The position numbers and the translations under genes are program-made. Under the pieces are notes generated by a model, which had not been told where the DNA came from, made no database searches, and saw only the letters and a program-made list of their open reading frames with translations. A stretch of DNA of 64,000 nt, from assembly GCA_019240115.1 (NCBI GenBank), contig JAFAYV010000079.1:32790-96789 (forward strand), written 5' to 3'. Shown piece after piece: positions 42,541-50,386 of the stretch (position 1 is the first letter of the stretch; each line of letters starts with the position of its first letter). The DNA is from Solirubrobacterales bacterium. Lineage in GTDB: Bacteria; Actinomycetota; Thermoleophilia; Solirubrobacterales; Solirubrobacteraceae.

Positions 42541-43245
42541 GTGGCTGTCCAGCAGACCCTCTCGGCGTCCGTGCAGGATTACGCCAAGGCGGTGTACGCG
42601 CTCGAGACGCGCGGCGCCGCGCCGGTGTCGACCAACGATCTCGCGGATCGGTTGGGGGTGACGCCCGGGTCGGTGTCGGGGATGGTGCGCAAGCTGTGCG
42701 AGGTGGGGGTCGTCGAGCACGAGCCCTATCGCGGCGTGCGGCTCACCGACCACGGCCGCCAGGTGGCTCTGGAGGTGCTTCGCCACCATCGCCTGATCGA
42801 GCTGTTCCTGGCCCAGGAGCTCGGGATGTCGTGGGATCGGGTCGACGCCGAGGCCGAGGTGCTCGAGCACGTGCTGTCCGAGGAGCTCGAGAGGCTGATC
42901 GCCGCGCGGCTCGGAAACCCGGCGGTCGACCCGCACGGCGACCCGATCCCGACCCTTGCGCTCGCCGTCGACGAGCGCCCGACGCACAGCCTGGACGAGC
43001 TGTCGGTCGGCGCCCGGGGGCGGTTCGTCCGCGTGTCGGACTCCGACCCGGAGATGCTGCGCTACCTCGCCGAGCAGGGCATCGCGCTCGGCGCCTACCT
43101 GCAGGTCGTCGACCGCCAGCCGTTCGGCGGGCCGGCGCTGGTCCGCCTCGGCGACCGGGACCACCCCATCGGCGGTCAGCTCGCGCGCGCGATGCGCATT
43201 GAGCTGGCGACCGACGCGGAGCCCGACCGCAGCGACAGACGATGA
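42541..43245 (+). CDS. DtxR/IdeR/MntR-family metal-dependent regulator
   Basis: This 234-aa repressor has an N-terminal winged helix (about 5-65, NDLADRLGVTPGSVSGMVRKL), a helical dimerisation and metal-binding domain with HRLIELFLAQELGMSWDRVDAEAEVLEHVLS (about 80-140) and a C-terminal SH3/FeoA-like domain (about 155-225). Members bind DNA when loaded with Fe2+ or Mn2+. The metal-site residues I can see are Glu and His in the second domain, consistent with either metal. A palindrome covers its own promoter, suggesting autoregulation. No metal transporter gene is next to it, so the regulon lies elsewhere. Confidence 0.9.
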   Translation: MAVQQTLSASVQDYAKAVYALETRGAAPVSTNDLADRLGVTPGSVSGMVRKLCEVGVVEHEPYRGVRLTDHGRQVALEVLRHHRLIELFLAQELGMSWDRVDAEAEVLEHVLSEELERLIAARLGNPAVDPHGDPIPTLALAVDERPTHSLDELSVGARGRFVRVSDSDPEMLRYLAEQGIALGAYLQVVDRQPFGGPALVRLGDRDHPIGGQLARAMRIELATDAEPDRSDRR

Positions 43246-43329
43246 CCCAGGCAAGGCCGGATCAGCTTGAGCCCGCTCAAAAGGCGCGCGGATGGCCGGC
43301 GGCCGCGTGGCGTCCTCGCCGGCGCGCCC

Positions 43330-43335
43330 TATCCT
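43330..43335 (+). promoter_or_regulatory. -10 element of a leaderless promoter for the DUF480 gene
   Basis: TATCCT lies 7 nt before GTG 43343 and decides this start over in-frame codons upstream. Confidence 0.55.
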
Positions 43336-43342
43336 CGCGATC

Positions 43343-44113
43343 GTGCGCCTCTCGCCGCTCAGCCCGGTGCAACAGCGGGTCCTGGGCTGCCTGATCGAGA
43401 AGCGCTGGACGACCCCGGACCAGTACCCGCTGTCGCTCAACGCGCTGCGCCTGGCCTGCAACCAGTCGACCAACCGCGACCCCGTGACCTCCTACGACGA
43501 GCCGACCGTCCGCGACGCCGCTCAGCGCCTGTCGAAGTACGGGCTGGCCCGCCTCGCCTCCGGCCACACCACCCGCGCGATCAAGTACCGCCATCTCGCC
43601 GAGGAGAGCCTTAGCCTCGACCGCCCGCAGCTGGCCGTGCTCGGCGTGCTGCTGTTGCGCGGTGCTCAGACCCCCGGCGAGCTGAAAGCCCGTAGCGAGC
43701 GCCTGGCCCCGGTGCCGACGCTCGCCGACGTCGAGCGGATCCTTGACGAGCTCGGGCGGCGCGGGTACGCGGAGCGGCTCGAGCGTCGTCCGGGGCAGAA
43801 GGAGGAGCGCTACGTGCAGCTGCTGGGCGGCGGCGCGGACGGTGCCGCTCCATCCGAGCCGGCCGCCGGGGCGCAGCCCGCTGGAGCCCCGGCGGCCGAG
43901 TCGGCGCCGCGCGCGCCCGACCTCGCCGCCGCGCTCGAGCCCGGGCCCGACCCGGCGCCCGCGCCCGACCTTGCCGCCGCGCTCGAGCCCGGGACCGCCC
44001 TCGTCCCCGGGGGCGACTCCGCGCCTGACGCCGACAAGCTCGAGGCCCGGGTGGCGGCGCTGGAGGCCGACGTCGCCGACCTCCGCGCCCAGCTCGCCGA
44101 TCTGCTCGGCTAG
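43343..44113 (+). CDS. DUF480 (YceH-like) protein with coiled-coil tail
   Basis: This 256-aa cytosolic protein has two winged-helix-like domains of the DUF480 family (SPVQQRVLGCLIEKRWTTPD and the KYRHLAEE / TPGELKARSERL region, about 1-155). A low-complexity linker follows with a 48-bp duplication giving two APDLAAALEPG units, then a C-terminal coiled coil (LEARVAALEADVADLRAQL). The function of the family is unknown. GTG 43343 is chosen because it sits 7 nt after a -10 hexamer and starts the family sequence. The coiled coil suggests self-association. Confidence 0.85.
   Translation: MRLSPLSPVQQRVLGCLIEKRWTTPDQYPLSLNALRLACNQSTNRDPVTSYDEPTVRDAAQRLSKYGLARLASGHTTRAIKYRHLAEESLSLDRPQLAVLGVLLLRGAQTPGELKARSERLAPVPTLADVERILDELGRRGYAERLERRPGQKEERYVQLLGGGADGAAPSEPAAGAQPAGAPAAESAPRAPDLAAALEPGPDPAPAPDLAAALEPGTALVPGGDSAPDADKLEARVAALEADVADLRAQLADLLG
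43913..43992. repeat. 48-bp tandem repeat in the DUF480 linker
   Basis: The unit beginning GCGCCCGACCT at 43913 recurs at 43961 and encodes APDLAAALEPG each time; the period keeps the frame. Confidence 0.85.
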
Positions 44114-44178
44114 GGGCCGTCCCCGTCCGCAGGGCTCGCGGCCGGGGCTGGCACGATGCTCGTAACGTTGATCGTCCG

Positions 44179-44658
44179 ATGGCCTGCGAACCGCAGATCA
44201 GCTTCACCGACGCCGCGTTTCACGCGGGTCCGGGGGCCGACCTGCTCCAGGCGATGCGCGACGAGTTGCGCGGGCTCTACGACGGCCTCGATGTCGACGA
44301 TCCGTCGATGCCGCGGGCGGGCGCGGCCGAGCTCGCGCCGCCGCACGGCGCGATCCGCGTCGGCCGGATTGACGGCGAACTCGTCTGCGTGGGCGCGATC
44401 AAGCGCCTCGACGAGCAGACGTGCGAGCTCAAGCGCATGTACATCGTTCCCGTCTGGCGCGGCCGCGGCGTGCTCCGGCGCCTGCTCCACGAGCTCGAGG
44501 ACACGGCGCGCCGTCTCGGCTACACCGTCGCGCGCCTGGACACCGGGCCGCGGCAGTCGCGCGCCCAGTGGCTGTACGAGCACGAGGGCTACCGCGCGAT
44601 CGAGAACTTCAACGGCAATCCGGTCGCGTGCTTCTGGGGGGAGAAGCCGCTGCGCTAG
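44179..44658 (+). CDS. GNAT-family N-acetyltransferase
   Basis: This 159-aa GNAT enzyme transfers an acetyl group from acetyl-CoA to an amine. Motif A for CoA binding is MYIVPVWRGRGVLRRLLHEL near residues 94-113, and the preceding strand is CELKR. The first 55 residues vary, as usual. The C-terminal strand YEHEGYRAIENFNGNP has the usual substrate-side shape. Substrate is unknown. It follows the DUF480 gene by 65 bp in the same direction and is convergent with rmlA. Confidence 0.85.
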   Translation: MACEPQISFTDAAFHAGPGADLLQAMRDELRGLYDGLDVDDPSMPRAGAAELAPPHGAIRVGRIDGELVCVGAIKRLDEQTCELKRMYIVPVWRGRGVLRRLLHELEDTARRLGYTVARLDTGPRQSRAQWLYEHEGYRAIENFNGNPVACFWGEKPLR

Positions 44659-44688
44659 GCATCCCGCGCGTACGCTCGCATTGCAGCA

Positions 44689-45765
44689 TCAGAGGATCGC
44701 GATCTCCGAGTTGTCGCCGACGAGGAAGCGATAGGCGCGGGGCTGACGGGTGTCGCGGCCGATGCGCACGTTGCGGCCGAGCAGCGAGGACTCCATGCGG
44801 CCGGCGAGATCGTGCACGATCGATCCCGAGAGCAGGATCGAATGCTCGACCTCGGCGTTGCGGATCACGCAGCCCTCCCCGATCGCGGTGTACGGGCCGA
44901 TGTAGCAATCGGTCAGCCGCGCGCCCGCGCCGACGACCGCGGGCCCGCGGACCGTCGAGCGCTCGAGCCGCGCGCCCGGCTCGATCACGACGCGGCCGTC
45001 GACCTGGGAGTCGACGAGCTCGCCCTGCACCGAGGGCTCGATCGTGTCGAGGACGAGCCGGTTGGCGGCGAGCATGTCCTCGAGGCGGCCGGTGTCCTTC
45101 CACCACCCCCGCACGATGTGGGGCTCCACCCGTCGGCCGACGTCGACGAGGCGCTGGATCGCGTCGGTGATCTCCAGCTCGCCGCGCGCCGAGGGCTCGA
45201 TCGCTCGCGCGGCGGCGTGGATCGAGGCGCGGAACATGTACACCCCGACGAGCGCGAGGTCGGTCTGCGGCTGTGCCGGCTTCTCCACCAGGCGCACCAC
45301 TGATCCGTCGTGCAGCTCGGCGACCCCGTAGTGCTCGGGGTCGGGCACCGGCGTGAGCAGGATGAGCGCGTCGGGCTCGTCGCGATCGAACGCCTGGACG
45401 AGGTCGGCGATGCCGCCCTGCAGCAGGTTGTCGCCGAGGTACATGACGAACGGCGAGTCCCGGAGGAACGGCTCCGCGGTCAGGACCGCGTGGGCGAGTC
45501 CGGCCGGCTGGTCCTGGACGATGTAGGTCAGCCGCACGCCGAACCGCTCACCGTCACCCGCGGCGGCGCGAATCTCCTCGCCGGTCTCGGGCGCGATGAT
45601 GATCCCGATCTCGTGGATCCCGGCCTCGGCCATCGCCCGGATCCCGTAGAAGAGGACGGGGGTGTTGGCCACCGGCACGAGTTGCTTGGCGCTCGTGTGG
45701 GTGATCGGCCGCAGGCGGGTGCCCTTGCCGCCGGAGAGGATCAGCCCCTTAAGCGGTGCGCGCAC
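44689..45765 (-). CDS. rmlA: Glucose-1-phosphate thymidylyltransferase, long form
   Basis: This 358-aa nucleotidyltransferase makes dTDP-glucose from dTTP and glucose 1-phosphate, the first step of dTDP-rhamnose synthesis. The signature GLILSGGKGTRLRPIT is at the N terminus, with YLGDNLL and VEKPAQP downstream. A C-terminal left-handed beta-helix (about 245-358) makes it the long type. GTG 45765 is fixed by TACGCT (45778-45773, minus strand) exactly 7 nt upstream; the long open frame beyond it is not coding. rmlD and rmlB lie 6 kb away on the other strand and rmlC is not in the window. Confidence 0.9.
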   Translation of the reverse strand: MRAPLKGLILSGGKGTRLRPITHTSAKQLVPVANTPVLFYGIRAMAEAGIHEIGIIIAPETGEEIRAAAGDGERFGVRLTYIVQDQPAGLAHAVLTAEPFLRDSPFVMYLGDNLLQGGIADLVQAFDRDEPDALILLTPVPDPEHYGVAELHDGSVVRLVEKPAQPQTDLALVGVYMFRASIHAAARAIEPSARGELEITDAIQRLVDVGRRVEPHIVRGWWKDTGRLEDMLAANRLVLDTIEPSVQGELVDSQVDGRVVIEPGARLERSTVRGPAVVGAGARLTDCYIGPYTAIGEGCVIRNAEVEHSILLSGSIVHDLAGRMESSLLGRNVRIGRDTRQPRAYRFLVGDNSEIAIL

Positions 45766-45772
45766 CGCGCGG

Positions 45773-45778
45773 AGCGTA
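45773..45778 (-). promoter_or_regulatory. -10 element of a leaderless promoter for rmlA
   Basis: TACGCT on the minus strand ends 7 nt before GTG 45765. Confidence 0.55.
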
Positions 45779-45970
45779 CACGCAGGTCCGTCTGCGAGTG
45801 CCGCTTGGTGGGCGCGCCACGGCGGCTGTCGTTCGGGCGGCCGCAGGTCGGCCCGCGTCGACCCGCCTGCCGCCTTGACCGGCGCCTCCCGGAAGGGTTC
45901 TGCGGGCGCGACGGGGGTGACGGCCCTCCGAGCCCGACCAGCCGGCCCTCCGCCGGAAAGGAAGTGAGTG
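45779..45970. other. Non-coding stretch upstream of a gene fragment
   Basis: No credible frame is seen. GGAAAGGAAG near 45956-45965 would have been the RBS of the broken oxidoreductase gene that follows. Confidence 0.5.
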
Positions 45971-46104
45971 ATGCGAGCAGCCATCCTTCGCGCGGCGGGG
46001 ACGCCCCCCGACGTCAACGACTCCGAGGAGCCATCTGGCGAGGGCGACGTCGTCGAGGTCCGTCTCGCGGGTCAACCCGGTCGATTTGATTGATGGCCTC
46101 GGAG
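45971..46104 (+). pseudogene. N-terminal fragment of an MDR quinone oxidoreductase
   Basis: ATG 45971 opens with MRAAILRAAGTPPDVND and ...GEGDVVEVRLAG, the usual start of zinc-independent quinone oxidoreductases. After a frame change the sequence VNPVDLIDG continues the same family (NPVD is the conserved motif after the first strands), then similarity ends. About 280 further residues are missing. A good RBS precedes it. The remainder to 46242 holds nothing recognisable. Confidence 0.6.
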
Positions 46105-46242
46105 CAGGCGTCGTGGCGATGGCGATCGCGGGACCGGCCGCCTGGCTGCCCTTGACTCGCCACGTGGACCTGCGCCCTCAGGGCAGCTTGCGATGCGACG
46201 TTCGGGGATCGCGCTCGCGGTCGCGCACCGCCCGTCCCCGGC

Positions 46243-48357
46243 TCAGCGCGAGGCCAGCGCGGCGCCAGAGCCGATCGTCTCGGCGGCGGTCCGGACGGCG
46301 TCGCGAGCCTCGGCGGGCTCGAGGACGACCGCGTCGCCGGCCTCCTTGAGCGTTTCGCGCACGAGCCACTCGACGCCGGCGAAGCCGAGCTCGACGACGA
46401 CCGCGCCGTCGGCCAGCTCGGCGACGACGTTGCGCTCCTCGCGCGCCCACCGGGCTCGTTCGGGCGAGATCCACACGCGCGCCCGGCTCGCCGCCGGGAC
46501 CTCGCCGGTCCGCGGCCAGCCGTCGACGTCGGCCGCCGGGTCGATGTCGTGGCGGACCTCGAACGAGTCGTCGGTGACCGTCGCGGACTTGATCCGGTCC
46601 AGTCGGAAGTGGCGGACGCTGTCGCGCGAGGGGTCGAAGCTCGCGACGTACCAGCCCTCGCGTCCGTTGATGAGCGCGTGGGGCTCGACGGTGCGGGTGG
46701 AGAACTCGTCCTCGTTCTCCTTGTAGTACTCGAAGGCGAGCATCCGCCGGCGGGCGATCGCGCTCGAGACGACCTCGGCGATCTCGGCGTCGTCGCCGCC
46801 GGGCGCCGCGAACTGCAGGCCCTCGTGGATCGGGTCGTCGCCGAGCGCGGCGACGACCTTGCGCCGCACCGAGGCGAGCGATCCCTCGGGGATGTGCTCG
46901 CCGATGAGGTCGATCGCGGCGATCAGCGCCTTGGCCTCGACCGGCAGCAGCCGGGCCGGGCGCGAGAACGAGTCGCCGTAGGGCTCGGGATCGACTTCGA
47001 TCGTCCCGTCGAGACCGATCTCGGCGTAGAGGACGTAGGTTCCGGCGCCGAAGTTGACGACGTTCAGCACCCCGACGTCCTCGCCGAGCTCCAGGTCGGA
47101 GATGTTCAGGGCGGCGCACAGGTCGGCGGTGTGCAGGATGCGCCCCTGGCGCCCAGCGTCGATGAGGATGCTCGCCAGCGTCACGAGCCGGGCGAACCGC
47201 TCGGGCCGGATCGCGGCGTCGGGACGGCTCCCGACCGCGTCGGGGTCATCGGTGCCCCGGTGGGCGCGGGCGTGGTCGGCGCGGGGCCCGGAGCCGTTGC
47301 CGCCCTCGGGCAGCGCGGCGGCCACCGCCGGATGGCCGGAGTGGCGATCGACGAGCAGCGCGGTCCGCTCGCGCAACTCGGCGACGAGCGCGGGCGGGCC
47401 CACGATGCGGGCGTTCTCGCCGAGCCCGAGCACCCAGGCGATGAGCTGCCGGGCGTTCGCGAAGGGGGTGACGAACAGCCGGTCGTCGTTCTCGGCCTCG
47501 TCGCCCGCCGCGCGCATCTCACCGTAGCGGCCGAAGTGGCGCTCGATCTGCCACGCGATCCGCTCGCCGATCCACACCTCGGCGGTCCCGATCGGCTCGC
47601 CGAACTGCCAATCGATCCGGTCGGCGTAGGCGCGGGGGTCGAAGTCGGCGGGGCGCTGGAAGTCGTGCTCGGCCTTCGTCGCATACCCGACCTTGCCCTG
47701 GATCCGCGACAGGCGGAAGACGCGGATCGCCGAGCGCTCGTGCGAGCGGCCCACCACGTAGAACTGTCCGCCCTGGTAGAGCAGCTGGTAGGGGTCGACC
47801 TTGCGGTGGCCGACCGCGTCGCGCTCCATCGTGTGGTACTCGAAGACGATCGTCTTGCGACGGAAGATCGCGGTCTCGATCTTGGCCAGGCGCGTGGAGA
47901 CGTCGGGGCCGCCGGCCGAGCCGGTGATGCCGAGCGCGATCGTGCTCTGCTCGGGCGCGTTCAGCGGGCTCGGACGGCCCCAGGAGATCTGCTGCAGCGC
48001 CAGGCGCAGCGGCTCGGCATAGGCGAACTCGCCGTCGAGCAGCTGCAGGGCGGTGTTGAGCGCCGCCAGCTCGGCGTCGCTGAACGCGATCGGCGGCAGA
48101 TGGAAGTTCTCGGGCGGCAGCGAGTAGTTCTCCTGCTCGACGAGCCCGTCGATCGGCTTCTCGACGGTCAGCACGATGCCGAGCGAATCGAGCTCCGAGC
48201 GGTCGGCGTAGAAGCGCCGCGCGAACGCGTCCTCGTTCATGACGCTGTAGCCCTCGACGTCGCGACGGATCTCGGGCGCGGTCACCGGGCGGCGCTCGGC
48301 CATCAGATACGAGATCAGCGACAGCTGCCGGATCAGTTTCTCGGTGTCCTTGGCCAT
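46243..48357 (-). CDS. pafBC: PafBC-type WYL-domain transcriptional activator (natural fusion)
   Basis: This 704-aa protein contains two tandem copies of the same layout: helix-turn-helix, WYL domain, WCX-like end. The first half (1 to about 345) has the WYL-equivalent VDPYQLLYQGGQFYVVGR and FRLSRI; the second (about 395-704) has VEPHALINGREGWYVAS and FRLDRI. Homologs PafB and PafC are separate in mycobacteria and fused in Arthrobacter, where the fusion activates the LexA-independent DNA damage response. ATG 48357 has a strong RBS (CGGAGGGG). Proteasome accessory genes usually found nearby are not in this window. The WYL domain probably senses single-stranded DNA or a nucleotide, which is an inference from the family. 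Confidence 0.85.
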   Translation of the reverse strand: MAKDTEKLIRQLSLISYLMAERRPVTAPEIRRDVEGYSVMNEDAFARRFYADRSELDSLGIVLTVEKPIDGLVEQENYSLPPENFHLPPIAFSDAELAALNTALQLLDGEFAYAEPLRLALQQISWGRPSPLNAPEQSTIALGITGSAGGPDVSTRLAKIETAIFRRKTIVFEYHTMERDAVGHRKVDPYQLLYQGGQFYVVGRSHERSAIRVFRLSRIQGKVGYATKAEHDFQRPADFDPRAYADRIDWQFGEPIGTAEVWIGERIAWQIERHFGRYGEMRAAGDEAENDDRLFVTPFANARQLIAWVLGLGENARIVGPPALVAELRERTALLVDRHSGHPAVAAALPEGGNGSGPRADHARAHRGTDDPDAVGSRPDAAIRPERFARLVTLASILIDAGRQGRILHTADLCAALNISDLELGEDVGVLNVVNFGAGTYVLYAEIGLDGTIEVDPEPYGDSFSRPARLLPVEAKALIAAIDLIGEHIPEGSLASVRRKVVAALGDDPIHEGLQFAAPGGDDAEIAEVVSSAIARRRMLAFEYYKENEDEFSTRTVEPHALINGREGWYVASFDPSRDSVRHFRLDRIKSATVTDDSFEVRHDIDPAADVDGWPRTGEVPAASRARVWISPERARWAREERNVVAELADGAVVVELGFAGVEWLVRETLKEAGDAVVLEPAEARDAVRTAAETIGSGAALASR

Positions 48358-48517
48358 CCCCTCCGAAACTCTAGACGTGGACCGCGCGAGGGCTCGTCGA
48401 GGCGGGGCTGAGCCCGGCGCAATTTGCGCGCATTTGGAGCACGCCGTTCGGGAGTCGTCACCGGTCGCCGGGCGGGGCCCGGGCCGGCCCGGTCGCCCGG
48501 GCCGAGCACCCGGCGGC

Positions 48518-49489
48518 TCAGGCGGCGCGCACCTGAGGAGCCGCCGGCTCGGCGAAGTAGGCGCCCCCGCCGATCCCCTTGTCGTAGGGCGCCCAGCGCT
48601 CGCCGGTGGGCAGTGCCTTCTCGAGCCGGTCGAAGCTGCCGAGCCGCCCGCCGAGGTTGTCGGCCATGTGCACGAGGGTCGCCTCCCGGGTGGCGGGCAC
48701 GACCGGGCTGCCGTGCTCGAGCGAGCCGTGATGGCTGAGGATGATGTGCAGCAGCGACTGGGCGGTCTGGGTGGGGAAGTCCGAGAGCCCGTCGATCGCG
48801 GTCCGGACGCGGTGAAAGCCGCAGGCGATCTCGCCGAACAGGCGGCCGTGGTCGGTCATCTCGATCGTGTCCGCGGTCATCGCGTACGCGTCGAGCTTGC
48901 CGATGTCGTGCAGCAGTGCCCCGGTGACCGCGACGTCGCGGTCGATCCCGGGGAACGTCGCCGAGATGGCGCTCACCGCCTGGGCGACGGTCAGCGCGTG
49001 CTCCATCAATCCGTGGCGGTACGCCTGGTGGTAGTGCTTGGCCGCCGGCGCCGCGGCGAAGTGCCGCCAGGTGTCGGTTCCGGCGCCGAGCAGGACCTCG
49101 AGCAGGTCGGCGAGGTGCGGGTCCTGGATCGTCGCGATCAGCTCGCGCAGGTCGGCCTCCATCGCCTTCGGCGACCGCGCCGGCCCGTCGATGACCTCGT
49201 GGGGGTCGTACTCGTCTCCGGCGGCGGCGCGGACCGACTCGATGACGATCCTCGCCCCGTAGCGCTCGTGCAGCTCGAAGGCGCCGACGACGAGCACGAC
49301 CTCACCGGCCCGGCAGGCCTGCAGCGCCTCCTCGGCGGGCTCGAGGACGATCGCGTTGACACAGCCGGTTCGATCCGACAGGGTCAGCCGGAGCAGCTGC
49401 GTGCCGTCGCGCGGCGGCCGCAGCTTGGCGTTGCGGACCATCAGCGCCATCGTCACGGGGTCGCCGATCCGAAGCTGGCGGACGTGCAT
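48518..49489 (-). CDS. OB-fold/HD-domain protein, YhaM-like 3'-5' exonuclease
   Basis: This 323-aa protein has an N-terminal OB fold (about 5-90, with LLRLTLSDRTGCVNAIVLEP) and an HD phosphohydrolase domain: HGLMEHALTVAQ, LLHDIGKLDAY and SHHGSLEHGSPVVP provide the metal-binding His/Asp residues. This is the layout of YhaM-type 3'-5' exoribonucleases. ATG 49489 is 8 nt after a minus-strand TATCGT (49503-49498), so it is probably leaderless; the very long open frame beyond is a shadow. RNA processing or degradation is the likely role; DNA cannot be excluded. Confidence 0.85.
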   Translation of the reverse strand: MHVRQLRIGDPVTMALMVRNAKLRPPRDGTQLLRLTLSDRTGCVNAIVLEPAEEALQACRAGEVVLVVGAFELHERYGARIVIESVRAAAGDEYDPHEVIDGPARSPKAMEADLRELIATIQDPHLADLLEVLLGAGTDTWRHFAAAPAAKHYHQAYRHGLMEHALTVAQAVSAISATFPGIDRDVAVTGALLHDIGKLDAYAMTADTIEMTDHGRLFGEIACGFHRVRTAIDGLSDFPTQTAQSLLHIILSHHGSLEHGSPVVPATREATLVHMADNLGGRLGSFDRLEKALPTGERWAPYDKGIGGGAYFAEPAAPQVRAA

Positions 49490-49497
49490 CGACAGCG

Positions 49498-49503
49498 ACG
49501 ATA
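49498..49503 (-). promoter_or_regulatory. -10 element of a leaderless promoter for the YhaM-like gene
   Basis: TATCGT on the minus strand ends 8 nt before ATG 49489. Confidence 0.45.
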
Positions 49504-49530
49504 GACGCGCCCGCGGACGGCGCAGGGCGC

Positions 49531-50289
49531 CTACAGCCCGGCGGGATGACGCGCCGTGAAGGAGGAGGGATCGGATTCGTCGGCGCGGCTGTCGGACCAG
49601 CGCGAGCCCGTCTCGGCGAGCGCGACGGTGTCGAAGCGCAGCCCCGCGACGTACATGAACGTGTGGCCGACGCTGGCGAACACGGTGATCCATGTTCCGC
49701 GGCCGGGCCTGCCGAAGCTTTCCAGCTCCCCCGAGACGACGGTGTGGTCCAGCAGGTGCGCCGCCGCCAGCACGAAGCTGATCGAGCCCGAGCAGTCGTA
49801 CGCGGTGTCCTCGTAGGTGCGGTGGCCGCCGCCCCAGCGATACGGCAGGCGCGCGATCTGGTTGCCGGCCGCGATGACCTCCTGGACCGCGGCGGGCGCG
49901 CCGAGCGGCGCCACCGCCAGGCCGTCGGGGGTGATCGTCGCCTGGGTCGGGCTCGCGGTCATCCCGCTCTCGGCGAGCTGGCGACGGACCGCGGCCTCTG
50001 ACTCGGGCTGGGGCAGCGACCCGGTCGAGGAGACGGCGCCCGCCCGCCCGACGCTGACACCGGCGGGCCCGACGGGGGGTCCGGACGACGAGCCGCCCGA
50101 CCACGTCGCACCGGATCCCGCGACCGGCTGCACCGCCTGCGGGTGCGAGTGATACGTCGGCGCGTCGACGCGCCGGATGCGCTTGACGACGGGCGTCGTG
50201 GCGAGCGAGGGACCCGTCGCGGCCTCGCCGCACCCGGCGCACAAGGCGGCCGCGCCCGCCGCCACTGCGATCATCGCAAACCGGTGCAC
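49531..50289 (-). CDS. NlpC/P60-like cysteine peptidase lipoprotein
   Basis: This 252-aa exported protein has a signal peptide and lipobox (AAALCAGCGEA) and a Gly/Ser/Pro-rich linker. A C-terminal domain of about 120 residues resembles NlpC/P60 cell-wall hydrolases: LPYRWGGGHRTYEDTAYDCSGS carries the catalytic cysteine and GHTFMYVAG the histidine. Such enzymes cleave peptidoglycan stem peptides or related amides. GTG 50289 is favoured because CATACT (50301-50296, minus strand) lies 6 nt upstream and the signal peptide begins there; the frame is open to 50403. It is divergent from a bicupin gene. Confidence 0.75.
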   Translation of the reverse strand: MHRFAMIAVAAGAAALCAGCGEAATGPSLATTPVVKRIRRVDAPTYHSHPQAVQPVAGSGATWSGGSSSGPPVGPAGVSVGRAGAVSSTGSLPQPESEAAVRRQLAESGMTASPTQATITPDGLAVAPLGAPAAVQEVIAAGNQIARLPYRWGGGHRTYEDTAYDCSGSISFVLAAAHLLDHTVVSGELESFGRPGRGTWITVFASVGHTFMYVAGLRFDTVALAETGSRWSDSRADESDPSSFTARHPAGL

Positions 50290-50295
50290 GCGCCG

Positions 50296-50301
50296 AGTAT
50301 G
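50296..50301 (-). promoter_or_regulatory. -10 element of a leaderless promoter for the NlpC/P60-like gene
   Basis: CATACT on the minus strand ends 6 nt before GTG 50289; it is the same hexamer as at the DtxR-type gene. Confidence 0.45.
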
Positions 50302-50373
50302 CCGCTCGTGTTCGGCACGCGCGCGACGTGAGCGATCGAGCGCGTCGATCATTCCGGGGCCCAGCCGGGCCAT

Positions 50374-50379
50374 TAGGCT
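50374..50379 (+). promoter_or_regulatory. -10 element of a leaderless promoter for the bicupin gene
   Basis: TAGGCT lies 7 nt before GTG 50387; identical in sequence and spacing to the elements at lysS and rmlD. Confidence 0.6.
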
Positions 50380-50386
50380 TGCCGAC

